A DNA stretch of 64,000 bases from Theodoxus fluviatilis (GCA_034096865.1 JAWQFJ010009661.1:1-64000); one strand, 5' to 3'. Shown: positions 1 through 33,919, counted from the stretch's first letter. Numbers and translations: made by a program. Notes: generated by a model not told the origin, from the letters alone.

Positions 1-3091
<3,091 letters not shown>

Positions 3092-3274
3092 GGTGATTTC
3101 GTAAAAGAACTGAAGAGACAGTAATGGGAGGGATGGGTGCGGGTGGGGAGGGGGAGGGAGGATGGGGTTGGGGTGTGTGTTAAGAATGGGGATAGATTGA
3201 GGATAGGAGTGGATGGAGTAGACGTTGATAGGGGAATGAGAGTGGAATGGGAGTGGGGATGAGAGGGGAAGGTG

Positions 3275-3394
<120 letters not shown>

Positions 3395-3446
3395 AAATTG
3401 TATTGTTAAGGCCGACGTACGGCTCGTCACAAAGGCTGTATTACAA

Positions 3447-3932
3447 ATAAAATGATTTGCTGCAATAATGGGGGTGTTTTGGCTTTGTTTTTTGTAGCAG
3501 GCGTTGTGAAATCGAAATATTTGGATCATCGAAATGTGAGCCTATAGTCCGTTTCAACATTGCTCTGTCAGTGGAGACAAGATTATTCGTCTGCTAGCCA
3601 TCTAGGTACGTACGGTGAGGTTTGTTTACTTATCTTCTGTGGGTTTTGTGCAGAAAGTATACGTTAAAACAGTCTAATATGACTATTTTCGATTAGTTTT
3701 TAATCTAATTAATATTTTTGCATGCTTTAACGCGGCCGGATCTTTGGCATAACTCCCCGGGCGTGCGAAGTCAGTAGCGTCTCCACTGACAGAGCAATGT
3801 TTAAACGGACTATAGGCTCACGCGCATGCGCAGAACCATCCATTTCGATGAACCAAATATTTCGATTTCACAACGCCTGCTACAAAAAACAAAGCCAAAA
3901 CACCCCCATTATTGCAGCAAATCATTTTATTA
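3447..3932. repeat. large inverted repeat (fold-back element)
   Basis: The left arm 3447-3578 and right arm 3779-3932 are near-perfect reverse complements around a 200-bp spacer. The right arm has an extra ~20 bp (GCGCATGCGCAGAACCATCC). Arms contain CAATAATGGGGGTGTTTTGG and its complement. No coding potential. It resembles a fold-back or MITE-like element, but no target duplication was identified. Confidence 0.9.
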
Positions 3933-4230
3933 CACATTACACCGTAAATGTATTCACAAACATGATCGGAACGCATCAGAAACGCGTCGACAAACAAGCA
4001 CTTTTACATGTCTCTAAGCGTTGTGATTACTTCCCCATAGTTCTAGCCGCTTGGGGCGCAACGTGTCTCGATCCTCACAACAATGAGCTAATGAGCTATA
4101 TTTGTGTAACCAATAATCTTTGATGATATTAACACGATCCCGTATCAAGGGAGGCTACTCTTGCTTGATTCTTCTACTCGCCGCAATGTTGAATAAGACA
4201 CAGTCAGCAAATGAGCAGAGTTCTATTGTC

Positions 4231-4233
<3 letters not shown>

Positions 4234-4318
<85 letters not shown>

Positions 4319-4325
4319 TGTTGTT
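4234..4325. repeat. TCA/TCG trinucleotide array
   Basis: About 17 TCA triplets switch to about 11 TCG triplets and end TTGTTGTT. Translated it gives poly-Ser or poly-His/Arg runs, with no surrounding gene evidence. Confidence 0.95.
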
Positions 4326-5276
4326 ATTTTATAATATCATCAAAATTGTTGTTATTTTTACGTTCACATGGATGTCAAAACCTTTCTATAGTCAAGTGAG
4401 CGAACCTCAGGACTTATTATTTTCCGTGTGGCGCATTTGTACAGACCATCGGAACGGGGGGCACTGCGATTCGCACGTCGTCCAACCCCTAACCATGCTC
4501 GGCCACCTCCGCCCGTCAAAAAGACAGGCTCTATCCCTGGGGCGGGAAGAATCTAGGTTTATTTAATTATCTTGACAATATTATACTGGCTGCAACCCTG
4601 TGTCGTAAATATGTTCATGCGTGTAATTCTATCTGCGCGTGAATGATACGTCTACGATGCGCCTACCCATAAATGTATGACTGCATTAGCTTTGGTTCAA
4701 CGTTACGACGTGCCAAAGCAAAAACAAAAAAATGTAGTTACTTACAGAAACCTCCCTTCCCTTCCAGCCTATCTAAAACCCACAAGCACAGGAATTTTAT
4801 CGCGACTTTTTCATATCTGTAGATATTTCCATCGAATATAACTCAGAGATAAATGTTCCATGTGGCCTATAGTTACCAAATCATGTGATATGCGCGCTTC
4901 TGTGGGCCACAAGCTTAATCGATCATGTTGAGACTGCGCGGTTCGACATGGGGACGTGACGCGGGGACAATGCTGAGGATGTACCGCGCAGCTGCCGTAC
5001 TTGAAATGTGTTCAAAGACTAAGCACACTATAGGCCTATAATTTTGACCTTGTCGATTCGACCGTGCGTTTCCAGGCAGACTGCACGGAGTCCACATCCT
5101 TTCTAATTAGCCTCAAAGTTATTTAGGAAACGCCAACATCAGAAACATTTCATTTCGGCTACTTTCAATCTGCGACGGTAATTGTCTCACTGATTAGAAT
5201 AGGTATCGCAGCAGCTAAACTCCTCATTCACAGTTGCCGACACTTTTCATCACTTTCTTTGATTAGGAACGACGAT
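4326..5276. other. unique sequence without a recognisable gene
   Basis: Nothing recognisable on either strand. The frames are short and unsupported. Confidence 0.5.
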
Positions 5277-5474
5277 GAAGGTAGACTAGTGCAGCCTTTG
5301 ATTTTTACATTAATTAACCCCTGCTTCCAACCATTTATCTTTCTCTCGAGTTTCCCACATCATTAGGCCTATATCTTTGCATCAGAGTTCTCTCTGACGA
5401 ACTCAGATATGATTTCGCATAAAAGGGCCATAATTGTCCTCTCACATCTCATGCAAAGTAGTCTGAAAATAGAC
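5277..5474. repeat. direct repeat, copy 1
   Basis: This copy is about 95% identical to 6504-6693 in the same orientation, beginning GAAGGTAGACTAGTGCAGCC and ending TCTGAAAATAGAC. It carries an extra roughly 10-bp AGGCCTATAT absent from copy 2. Confidence 0.93.
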
Positions 5475-6205
5475 CATTAGACAGAGATTTATTTGAGGGA
5501 GACAGGTATGTAAAAATACTCTGACTGGCGTATCGTCGAGTTCATACGTCAGCAGAGGTCATCTTACGTAAACGTAAAGCAGACAACGCAAACAAACCGA
5601 CGCACGCGCGGTCGGGTCAGCTTGACACTGCGACCACACCTGCAGGGTAGTCCCTTCTTATCGACGAGTACGTCAGTGTCGCTGAAGATGGTCGAGACTG
5701 CTGATACTCAGAGCTTGCGGCAACGAGTCCACTCTGCCTGTGTCTAAATCGATGGGCACTGCTGTGGGTCATTTTCGCGTTAGCAGTCTTGTGTCAAGAC
5801 GAGCTGAAGCAAACTTTGTTGGGCAACACTTTTGAAGGTGAATTTCTCTTTTCAGTGTAGACATGAACACCATAGGGAAATACGTGCTATCCCTGAGGGA
5901 TGACGTCTATACTGCATCCCTGAGATAACTGCCGCTCTTCCTCTGGCCAAACCCACACTATATTTATATATGACTAGCCCCTCCCTAAAAATTAAAAAAA
6001 GATATGCCGGGGCCTGTAAGTGCAGAAAGCCCATGATGTCCTCTTATCAACGCTGTCCTCCCCAGGGGTTGTGTTTATCTGTACCTCTTACGTCACAACA
6101 CTTACGTGGCACGGTTAAAGATCATACCCTGCCCCTCGTCACTGACGATTTTTTCCCTTCCGTAAGCAAGACGGAACCAAGGTGGGTATACATACATGCC
6201 AGTTG

Positions 6206-7375
<1,170 letters not shown>

Positions 7376-8280
7376 GGAAAGGCAGGCAGGCTGCATGACA
7401 GGCCGGCAGCCAGATACCCCACAACCGAAACGAAGTGCAGTGTCGCTGATAAGAAACGAAATTCCCTTTAAAAGCACATGTATACAATAAAGGATTCAAT
7501 AAGTGTTTCACTCGTCACAGATGACTGCTTCATCCATTCAGTGTCGTTTCCGTCATTAAAAAGCCACAAAACGATTCTGTTGCGTCACCAATCTTAAGGG
7601 TTAAAGATTTTAATTATGGTAAGATCGGCAACCTGGCATAAAGAGAGGGTGGTTTGGGGGAATGAAGTCGGGTGGGTGGGTTATGACCGCAGGGTGGGGG
7701 AATGAGGGGTGGGAGGGTGGGATGATGGTGGAGTAGGAGGTGTGGGTGAGAAATTGAGGTATAGTGGAGGGGTACGGGTGAGGGTGGAAATGTGCAGCAG
7801 CTGCTGAAGAGAGGACGCAAGGGTCATCAGAGGTAAAAGTAGTGGGGGGATGGAAGGGGGAAGGGGGGGGGGGGGGGGGGGGGGGGGCTAGTAGGGAAGG
7901 GGGAGAGGAGTACGTGGGGTGAGGTGGGGATATAGGTGCGGATGCAAGAACCATGCAGGTACAGGTGGACGAAACCAGAAAATGCATGCCTGTACGATAG
8001 AGCAAATGAAAAAGATTATTCAGCGGTGAGTTAATGCACGATTAATACTATGAAACTTAAACAAAATGTCTTGTTGCTCATAAACCGAAACAGAACTCTT
8101 CTTGATAAGGGGAGACCATTCATGCGACGTGATGATTGATTCGACGTAACAATTCACTTCATCAGATTTATTGATCTAGACTTGTTAAATATGATAAGCT
8201 AGCGTATTGTGAGAAATTAATAGAAATTAATATCCATGCTATAGTCATTATTTCAGTGCCATGCGAAATTGAATTGAACA
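7376..8280. other. sequence upstream of TBC1D22, G-rich then AT-rich
   Basis: Contains GGGTGGG-type repeats at about 7645-7780 and a poly-G run at about 7865-7887, then ordinary AT-rich DNA. No gene seen. Confidence 0.5.
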
Positions 8281-8463
8281 CACTACTGAATCTATTCTGC
8301 ATCACCCCGACACGGTGGGGTCAAGGTCGATTCTTCAGTAGGCATGCGTATTGACCCCGACAGCCATGTTGACAACAAATGGGACGATAGAGGGGAAGTA
8401 CTAGTGTTAAAAATCAAATAAATCACCAATGCGCATCATAGACCGAGCCCATCTACTCCAGTG
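8281..8463 (+). promoter_or_regulatory. probable TBC1D22 5' UTR / proximal promoter region
   Basis: This stretch immediately precedes the start codon. It contains the imperfect palindrome ACCCCGACACGGTGGGGT at about 8304-8321 and a YY1-like GCCATGTTGAC at about 8363-8373. No TATA box is obvious. The assignment rests on position only. Confidence 0.3.
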
Positions 8464-24515
<16,052 letters not shown>

Positions 24516-25882
24516 CGGAGGACTGCAGAGTAACAGCCCATGAACTCCTCAGGAATAGTACATATGCTGCCAGTGGCTGTGCCTGGTACTTGCTGATGAA
24601 TGCTCCTCCTCCCCTCCCTGCTCTGCCTTGGTCCTGTCATCCTGATGACTGGGAAATGCTGACTTACAAGTGTATGTGTGTGTGACCTAAACTTCAGAGC
24701 CAAGCAGTTAAGATGTTCCTCCCATATGCAACGATTGGGAGAAACAGGTAGTCATGGTTCTGATGTTAACCACGTTGTGAGTACATCCTGTGGCTGGTGT
24801 GGCAGATTGAACCACTTGATGGCTCTTCAGTAGCTGGAACCCCTTGTTGTCTGACTTTTGGAGCATTCGCCAGCAGCTCAGTCAGGGATGGCCTCGCGGA
24901 GCCAAAGAGACTACCAGAGGGTATTGGAACCGCATCAGGTCATCCACTGATCTAGACATGTGGAAGTGCTGGATTCCCAAGACAGAGGGTCCAGCCACCT
25001 GTAAGTCTCAAAATGGGCTGGAGGACTGGATGTGATGTTCAGTGATGTAAACAGAGAGCAGCAAGCTCCCACTTATGGCTTGGAAGGAGTATGGAGATCT
25101 GAAATGAAAGAGACTGCTGCCTGAGCATGGGGTCCTTCCCTGCTTTTAGTTCTCTTGTGCGAGTGTGAAATCTGGATTGATCAGATCAGATGCTGGGATC
25201 TTCAAAGGCAAGAAGGCACTTACTGAACAGGATGTGCTCTGACCTGGAACAACACAGATATGAAATACATTTCCCCAAGGCAATGATGTGCAGGCCAGAA
25301 GTGCTGTTGAGTGAGGACATGGTATCCAGGGAAAGCCTTTCTGATTTTGAGGCATCTGACAAGGCGAACTCCAGTCTTCTTTGAGGCTTTCTATCACTTT
25401 TTTGCTGTCTAGACCTTCTAGAGATGGTCTAGCCTATCTCTTGTAAATGTGACATGTTGAAAGTGAGAGCTGTTAGGGAGGTGAAGTTTTGGTCTCTGTT
25501 CTCTACATCAGTGAGTTGTGATGCATAAAGTCGAGACAGCTGGTCTGCACCGTCATGTCTTGGGTTTCAGGTGGGTCATTTTCGTAGCCATTGCAACTGC
25601 ATGCTTTGCAGAGAAATCACCGTGCCAAGATTGGCATTGAGCAAAGGCCTCTGTGATGGTTCCATGGGTAGAACAGTCTGTGCTGTTTGGATAAGTGGGC
25701 TGTGAGTTTGGTTTTTGCTTTAGTGACAGAGAGACTGTGATGTTTTAGCACCCTGAAATTATTGGTGAGTAGGAATAGTATACATGTATTGTCAGGGTTA
25801 TGGTTGAAATATCTGATAAGCCTGTTGTGTAACAACCATGATGAGCCTGTTGCAACAGCCATGTCCAATGCATTTTATGACT

Positions 25883-25916
<34 letters not shown>

Positions 25917-28900
25917 GGCATGCTATTTTTCAGTGTGTTAAGCAGAAGGTATAATTAGGACTAGATTGCCATTGAAAACTCAATGCAGTACTCATGTGAA
26001 AACTGCATGGTACTGTCTTTAGGCAAGAAGGAGTTGCCTCCCTTACCGTCATGACCGCAAAATTATTGCTTTCCTGCACATTATCATGTAGGGTGTTTTT
26101 TGTTTTTTTAATAAACATCTCTGTAACTGGCCTTTTGATAGAACATCAAACCCCAAACTCAGGCCCTGTTGTGTTCATATGTAATAAACTTCAAATGTCA
26201 TGTTACTGAATGATTTGTTACCAATTTTAAGCCAGCACATTCTCAAAGTTCTGTCTCGAGGATATAATTTTATGTAAATATCATGACATTGAACAAATTA
26301 ATTATTAAAATTAAGGAACTGCTCTCTCCATATTCTGTCTCAAGGTTGCGAACCTGTCATGTTGCTAAAGACTTCCCAGGTACAGCTGTAAGCATGGCTC
26401 ATACGGAAGAGAATGCCACTTGTGAGAGCTCCATGACGTGTACTGGGGGCAGATGGGATGCTCTACACATGCTCAGACTGCCCACTCCCTCAGTAGGGAA
26501 GGGGTGTATTAGCTTCTCTTTTTTTCTACATCCCCTATAGATTACAGCATTGCCTGGAGTCCAAGTTGAGTGACATGGCAGACGGAGGGTGCAGAAAGCT
26601 GGCTGTGCAGGCCTGTAGATTGAGGCCAGCACCAAGCCAGCAAAATCATAGAAAGGTGGAAATCCTTCTCATAAGAGGGGGATTCCTTTGACACTTGCTC
26701 TGCATGGGGAGGTGTTAGTCATTCCCTGCAGAAATGAGAGAGGATCCTCATGTGAGTTATGGTACAGCTGTTGCCATCTCCATGGAATTAGTCATATTGG
26801 CTATAGGGTATTGATTTCATTGGACTTGTACAGTTTGCTTTTAATATTCTGCCATCAAAGGGAGAGGTGCTTGAGGGTTTTGTTGGGGGAAAAGACTAAT
26901 CATTTCACAGTGCTGTCATTCATTCACTTTTTCATCTTGCTTATTTTCATCACTTACTTACTGCTAAAACTAGTTAAAGGTTTTCCCAAAGGTCTTGGTA
27001 GCACCGAATGCGAAGTTTGTGACTTCTGATTGAATGTTTGTTGAGTGCCTGCTAGTGCTTATACAAACTGTAAATATTTCCTGCAACAGAATGATAACTG
27101 AATCGTACGAAATGTTCTGCTGAAAGGCAGAGAGTGGGGGAAAAACTCCAATATCAAAAGTAGTTGCTGTTGAAAACATCTGCATTACATCATGGCCTGT
27201 TATCAGTGTGCATTTTCAACTGTCAGAGGAAAAAATGTAGTGGTGCTCATTCCACATCGAGGTCAGAATTGCAGTGTGTGGAGTGGGTGGTTTCTGCTTT
27301 GGCTTGCTTGCAAATTAGCTTTGGTCCGGTTTTCACTTTGTTGATTTTGTGTGTAGGCTGCCCGGAGGTGCTGCTTTATCTGGAGACACCACAGTGAATG
27401 AATTCAGCTGTGAATATGTTGAAAATCAAGTCTGAAATCGTAAGGAATGTGGAGAAGGCACTAAAGGTAACTAACAATAATTTGACAGGCACTGGTGTGT
27501 TTGTTGTAACAATCAAAGAAGGCTGAGAAACTACCTCCTCATACTCATTCAAGGTGTACAGATGCATACCAATAAGGGTGAGATGTTCTAGTGCCATTCA
27601 AATGCAAATGGTTCCCAAAAAGGTTTTTTATAAAGTGCCCAATTCACAGTTTAAAAAAATTTAAAACCTGATATCAGGATTCCTAGATCTTGTGCTTGAA
27701 TGTGTTTTTTCTTGCTAGTTTAATTATGATACCAATATAATGAAAACGAGAGGGTGCTGAAGAGAACACATCTTCAATATCAGGGGTCTAGAACTCATCC
27801 TGTGCCTCTGTTTGTTGCTCAAGTGTCCATTAGACTGTCAGCTAAAACTCTGAAGACATTCTGTGATGTAGCTACCTTTCCTGCTGTGCTATATGAGACT
27901 ATGGATCGGATTAACGGTAGGGATGGTACACTCTTAGAAAGTATCACAGTCTTGGGAAGTGTTGGAATAAGCCCAGAGTTTGATTGACAGCTGGAGAACT
28001 AGACGAGAACAATGTATGCACGCATGCCTTGTAATGACTGGCCAGGGAACATGTAAAATTAATTTTCAGGCGAGTCAAAATTGAACGCTTTGCCACCAAC
28101 AGGAAGGGGTATGACTTGTTAGACTAACATTTTTCAAATAGGATTCAAAGGCTTTGAAGTGATAGGATGGAGCTGACAGTTGCTTGTGACAGCTCCGTGG
28201 TACACAGGGTTAAATGTCGATGTCTGACATTTATGAGAAAGTTATGACATGATGTGACTGCTCAGGGTTGTTGCCTTTGCTGTCACATCCCAGCCAAAGA
28301 AAATCAATGCAGAGGACACAAACAGTGACTTGTTGGTTTTGAGTTTAAACCTGTGCCTGAATCAAAGATTGGACAAGCGTCATGACTATGCTGTCACAAG
28401 GTACACAGGTACGCTTGACATGTTGTTTTGTCTCCGCCACTTCTGCTAGAGTGTGAATGCTGTACAAGTTACTCTGAGAGTTCTCCACTGGTTACCTTCT
28501 TTGTGTGTTTCTTGGACAACTGTTTCTGTCTCAACTTGTGTGAAATGTAGATCGACAGCACAGTTTCTCCCATCTTTGCTTGTGTCAGAGATGGCTTCCT
28601 TCCTATTTGTATCTTTTCAGTTTGAACCATGCACATTCCTCATGATACCTTTAAGCTTTACATGTATACAAGTCAGTGATATATTACTGCTGTTTCCATA
28701 ATCTGGGTGAAAGTTGACTGACAATGCTGAGCTTAATGTCACTTCTGACTGATTGGTTTGCCAACAGAGAAATAAGTAGGATTTTTTTAACAACCATTGA
28801 ACTTTGACATGGTGACTGATGGTTATTGCAGTAGCTCTGTTTTCCAGTACATGTATAATTATTTAACCTTCAGTTCATTTCAAATAGATGCATTTCATGT

Positions 28901-31569
28901 GCTACTGCAAGTATGGGTGTATATATGCTGCTGTCTTTGCCAGATTTTTAACCAAGCAAATGTATGAATTTCAATGGGAAAATTGAGTTGACCTTTTCAT
29001 GCATTTGACTTGCAGTTTTAGCTGTCAATAAGAATACTTGCTTGCTTGTCATGTTAGTATCTTCTAAACATATTGACCAGATATTTTGAAAAGAATAAAA
29101 TTGAATAATGTTGATCAAATTCAACACCTACTCTTTTATGGTCAGATTATGGAAAGTATTTCTGTTTGGAATGCTAAGGCAGATTTAAGTATGTTATGAT
29201 GTATGGTAAATGTGTGAAGATGTTGATGAATGACTCAACCAAGTTTCTGAATAAGAAACAAATGACGTTCTGATGAAACAGTCATCCACTGGTTCATGGA
29301 TGAAGTACATGAAGACCGGTTTCTTTTGCATGTACCTCATTTACATTGCTCCTTGTATGGTACCTGAGAACTTACTGGAAATAAGGAAGCTGAAGATCTC
29401 AACTGTATACTCACTGTAATGGGAAGGAACAAAAACCGAGTCCTGTGAAAGATTGGCAGCTTGAATGAAGTAGTTTGAAGCATAATCCATTCTTTCACAT
29501 GCAAGCAGTGGCTCGTTTTTCTCACGTTATGTTTTTAGCTTGGTGTGGGAAATGGAAGCAGAAGTAAAGTGCTGGAAAAGTGGTACATTTGCTGCATACT
29601 GCTACTGTAACCAGAGTGTCATTCTGTGTTGTGGTGGAAAAGCACATGAGGTGACTTCACCGTGTTGTATATTTCTGGCATGTTACCTTTGTTGGAATGT
29701 GCCAAAACCTACCACTATAAACCAAGTAAACCAGGAGTGTGTGTGTGTGTTCATGCATGCATGCGTGCGTGCGTGCATGTGTGAGAGAGAGAGAGTACAG
29801 TTATGTTTCCAGTAGAGGTTAATGTGTGAAGAATCGGCAAGTACAAGTTGAAATTGAATGATGTGCAATACATCCTGTACACATATATCTTCTATTTGAT
29901 CAAGATGTTGGGCATGCATATGCTTTTTCCCTAATCATGGGATGAATGCGTTTTCATCATAGTTTTGAGCAGAGAGGAAACCAGTAAATTCTAGAATTTT
30001 GACATGTATTATGGAACATTACTGAGCACTGGCAGATGACTTCTGCAAAGATCGTAAGGATACATGGGTTTGGCTGCTTAGGACTGTGAGATGTGAGAAA
30101 TGTTTCTATGCTAGTGTTGTGGAGGCATTAGTTGTGTACATTCTGATCTTCCACTGTGATAATGTCTAGTTGTAAAGAATTGATGGCCAGGGAATTTTGA
30201 CAAGGTGCGTGGAGTAATGTGACTGAAGTTTTACATTTTCCTGTGGTAAATAAATGCCAGGAAAATTGAAGTAATACTCATCATGTGTATGTAAATATCA
30301 AAGATAAACAGGTGATAACAACATTCCTAGTGTATTTATCATTCAGTTAATAATAATTATGAAGCAATGATCTTTTACTCATCTGGCTGGCGTGGCAGGC
30401 GATAGGGGCCCATCTCTGTGAACAGAATCACCTTTCTGCTTTTGTTTTGGGTTTGCCAGGGGGATATTGGGAACAGCTGCATATTTCATTGATTTCTGTC
30501 ATGATCATAATGCGTTTGCAGGTTATTTCTCATTGATTTATGGTTCTGTCTAGCCATGGATTTTTCTGCAGATACCTGGTACTGGTAGGGCATTCTCTAG
30601 AGAACACATTACATTTGTGCTATTTTTCTTTTCTAAAAGAATTGATCTCATATCAGTAAATTGTATTAGAAGGAAGGATTTACTCCAAGAAGTTGCAGAT
30701 ATTCATTTCCAAGTGGAGGATATCAAGTTTCTACTGACATGAAACGTAGCAGTCTTCAGATCAGTTGAAGAGATTCATGATTCTTGTATAGAGGATGATT
30801 GTATGCACTCCTGTCAAGGGATCTTTGTTTTAAAGTATTAAAAAAATCTATTCATTTTGTATGTCACCAAAAATATTATGCAGATGGTTAATGTAGAGGC
30901 TGCATTTGAGATTTCAAATTTTTTTATCGCACTGATGGAAGGACAATTAAAATGGATGAAATTTTCTATATTGAGAAAGCTAGAGAAACCATAAGATTAG
31001 CAGTACTGAGTGAAAACATTAAAATCATTTAACCAGTATTGTAAACAAAGTTTTCATTTGTTCTACCTTCATGAGAGCCATCTGATATGAACTCTTTGCA
31101 CTAACTTTCTCTTCTATCTGTGTAGAATGACGCAGGGCATTGCAGTAATAAGAGTGGAATGATGCGAGAAGGTTTGTATTCTATTTTACCCAGAATTTTG
31201 CCATTTCACAGTGCTTAGCTCATGGGAAATGAAACATCGAGTCTTGTTTTGCCAGTTGAGGCAGATTGTTGCACACCTGCAACTGATGAGTGCATACTTC
31301 TACTGATGCTACCATAATGATGGTCATAAAGAATTGCATCAAACTCTGCGTTTTGTTGTTGCTTATGTGGCTGACTGGGTGGAAGAAATCAACAGTGGAT
31401 CCAATGGCCATGAGGGTGGTGCTGCAACGCATTTTGGAGATCGAAGGGCGCGACTAGGCACCCACTGCAGCCAGAGAAACCTCCAGCTGTGAGGACTTTC
31501 CGTACCACTGGCGTCTGGCTTGGGCAGCTGAGAGAGTGAGATTGCCCCTGTGTAACAACTTTCCCACTT
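24516..31569. other. TBC1D22 3' UTR and intergenic sequence
   Basis: No exon with family similarity was found on either strand. Features seen are the candidate poly(A) signals near 26110-26188, a 32-base poly-G tract at about 25884-25915, and a short TG/GA tract at 29741-29795. The rest is unique-looking AT-rich DNA. Confidence 0.6.
26110..26188 (+). terminator. candidate polyadenylation signals for TBC1D22
   Basis: AATAAA occurs at 26110-26115 and again at 26183-26188. Either would give a 3' UTR of about 1.6-1.7 kb. The context is AT-rich, but no transcript evidence is available and later signals are possible. Confidence 0.3.
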
Positions 31570-32403
31570 GCAAAGGTGTCCCGCACAAGTATTTCTGTGC
31601 AAAGGTGTCCCGCACAAGTATTTCTGTGCAAAGGTGTCCCGCACAAGAAAGGTGTCCGCACAAGTATTTCTGTGCAAAGGTGTCCCGCACAAGTATTTCT
31701 GTGCAAAGGTGTCCCGCACAAGTATTTCTGTGCAAAGGTGTCCCGCACAAGTATTTCTGTGCAAAGGTGTCCCGCACAAGTATTTCTGTGCAAAGGTGTC
31801 CCGCACAAGTATTTCTGTGCAAAGGTGTCCCGCACAAGTATTTCTGTGCAAAGGTGTCCCGCACAAGTATTTCTGTGCAAAGGTGTCCCGCACAAGTATT
31901 TCTGTGCAAAGGTGTCCCGCACAAGTATTTCTGTGCAAAGGTGTCCCGCACAAGTATTTCTGTGCAAAGGTGTCCCGCACAAGTATTTCTGTGCATAGGT
32001 GTCCCGCACAAGTATTTCTGTGCAAAGGTGTCCCGCACAAGTATTTTTGTGCAAAGGTGTCCCGCACAAATATTTCTGTGCAAAGGTGTCCCGCACAAGT
32101 ATTTCTGTGCAAAGGTGTCCCGCACAAGTATTTCTGTGCAAAGGTGTCCCGCACAAGTATTTCTGTGCAAAGGTGTCCCGCACAAGTATTTCTGTGCAAA
32201 GGTGTCCCGCACAAGTATTTCTGTGCAAAGGTGTCCCGCACAAGTATTTCTGTGCAAAGGTGTCCCGCACAAATATTTCTGTGCAAAGGTGTCCCGCACA
32301 AGTATTTCTGTGCAAAGGTGTCCCGCACAAGTATTTCTGTGCAAAGGTGTCCCGCACAAGTATTTCTGTGCAAAGGTGTCCCACATAAGTATTTCTGTGC
32401 AAA
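31570..32403. repeat. 29-bp minisatellite, about 29 copies, intergenic
   Basis: The unit is AAAGGTGTCCCGCACAAG followed by TATTTCTGTGC. Units are nearly identical, with a truncated unit near 31640. Each contains GCACA and TGTGC separated by 8 bases, so a transcript could form a short hairpin per unit. All six frames stay open, which explains the overlapping long frames. Confidence 0.97.
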
Positions 32404-32414
32404 CCATACAGGTT

Positions 32415-32483
32415 TGGTTTTATATAGCGACTCGCCACCCATGTCTGGGTCTCAAATCACTTTATACTTTACCCCCTGATCAC
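32415..32483. repeat. fragment of the SINE-like repeat between two minisatellites
   Basis: GGTTTTATATAGCGACT through ACCCCCTGATCAC is similar to 55638-55706. It forms almost the entire gap between the two intergenic 29-bp arrays. Confidence 0.7.
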
Positions 32484-33919
32484 TGTGCAACAGAGCTGCA
32501 GCAGACCCTGTGACAGCAACGGAGCTGAGGCAGTCCCTGTGACAGCAACAGAGCTGCAGCAGACCCTGTGACAGCAACGGAGCTGCGGCAGTCCCTGTGA
32601 CAGCAACGGAGCTGCGGCAGTCCCTGTGACAGCAACAGAGCTGCGGCAGTCCCTGTGACAGCAACGGAGCTGCGGCAGTCCCTGTGACAGCAACGGAGCT
32701 GCGGCAGTCCCTGTGACAGCAACAGAGCTGCGGCAGTCCGTGTGACAGCAACAGAGCTGCGGCAGTCCCTGTGACAGCAACAGAGCTGCGGCAGTCCCTG
32801 TGACAGCAACGGAGCTGCGGCAGTCCCTGTGACAGCAACAGAGCTGCGGCAGTCCCTGAGACAGCAACGGAGCTGTGGCAGTCTCTGTGACAGCAACGGA
32901 GCTGCGGCAGTCCCTGTGACAGCAACGGAGCTGCGACAGTCCCTGTGACATAAACGGAGCTGTGGCAGTCCCTGTGACATAAACGGAGCTGCGGCAGTCC
33001 CTGTGACAGCAACGGAGCTGCGGCAGTCCCTGTAACAGCAACGGAGCTGCGGCAGTCCGTGTGACAGCAACGGAGCTGCAGCAGTCCCTGTGACAGCAAC
33101 GGAGCTGCGGCAGTCCCTGTGACAGCAACAGAGCTGCGGCAGTCCCTGTGACAGCAACGGAGCTGCGGCAGACCCTGTGACAGCAAAGGAGCTGCAGCAG
33201 TCCCTGTGACAGCAACGGAGCTGCGGCAGTCCCTGTGACAGCAACGGAGCTGCAGCAGTCCCTGTGACAGCAACGGAGCTGTGGCAGTCCCTGTGACAGC
33301 AACGGAGCTGCGGCAGTCCCTGTGACAGCAACGGAGCTGCGGCAGTCCCTGTGACAGCAACGGAGCTGCGACAGTCCCTGTGACATAAACGGAGCTGTGG
33401 CAGTCCCTGTGACATAAACGGAGCTGCGGCAGTCCCTGTGACAGCAACGGAGCTGCGGCAGTCCCTGTGACAGCAACGGAGCTGCGGCAGTCCGTGTGAC
33501 AGCAACGGAGCTGCAGCAGTCCCTGTGACAGCAACGGAGCTGCGGCAGTCCCTGTGACAGCAACGGAGCTGCGGCAGTCCCTGTGACAGCAACGGAGCTG
33601 CGGCAGTCCCTGTGACAGCAACGGAGCTGCAGCAGTCCCTGTGACAGCAACGGAGCTGCGGCAGTCCCTGTGACAGCAACGGAGCTGCGGCAGTCCCTGT
33701 GACAGCAACGGAGCTGCGGCAGTCCCTGTGACAGCAACGGAGCTGCGGCAGTCCCTGTGACAGCAACGGAGCTGCGGCAGTCCCTGTGACAGCAACGGAG
33801 CTGCGGCAGTCCCTGTGACAGCAACGGAGCTGCGGCAGTCCCTGTGACAGCAACGGAGCTGCGGCAGTCCCTGTGACAGCAACGGAGCTGCGGCAGTTCC
33901 TGTGACAGCAACGGAGTTC
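32484..33919. repeat. 29-bp minisatellite, about 49 copies, with 435-bp higher-order repeat
   Basis: The unit is ACAGCAACGGAGCTGCGG followed by CAGTCCCTGTG. Each carries two 9-bp dyads, CTGCGGCAG and CTGTGACAG. A distinctive block (CTGCGACAG followed by two ACATAAAC units) recurs at 32931 and 33366, a spacing of 435 bp or 15 units. This indicates segmental duplication inside the array. Confidence 0.96.

Noticed and set aside
24516..31130. A third protein-coding gene between TBC1D22 and the minisatellites
   Set aside because: Frames here are short (under about 115 codons), lack recognisable motifs and show no phase-compatible exon chain.
31570..33919. CRISPR-like array (29-bp repeats)
   Set aside because: Units are directly contiguous with no unique spacers, and the DNA is clearly animal nuclear.
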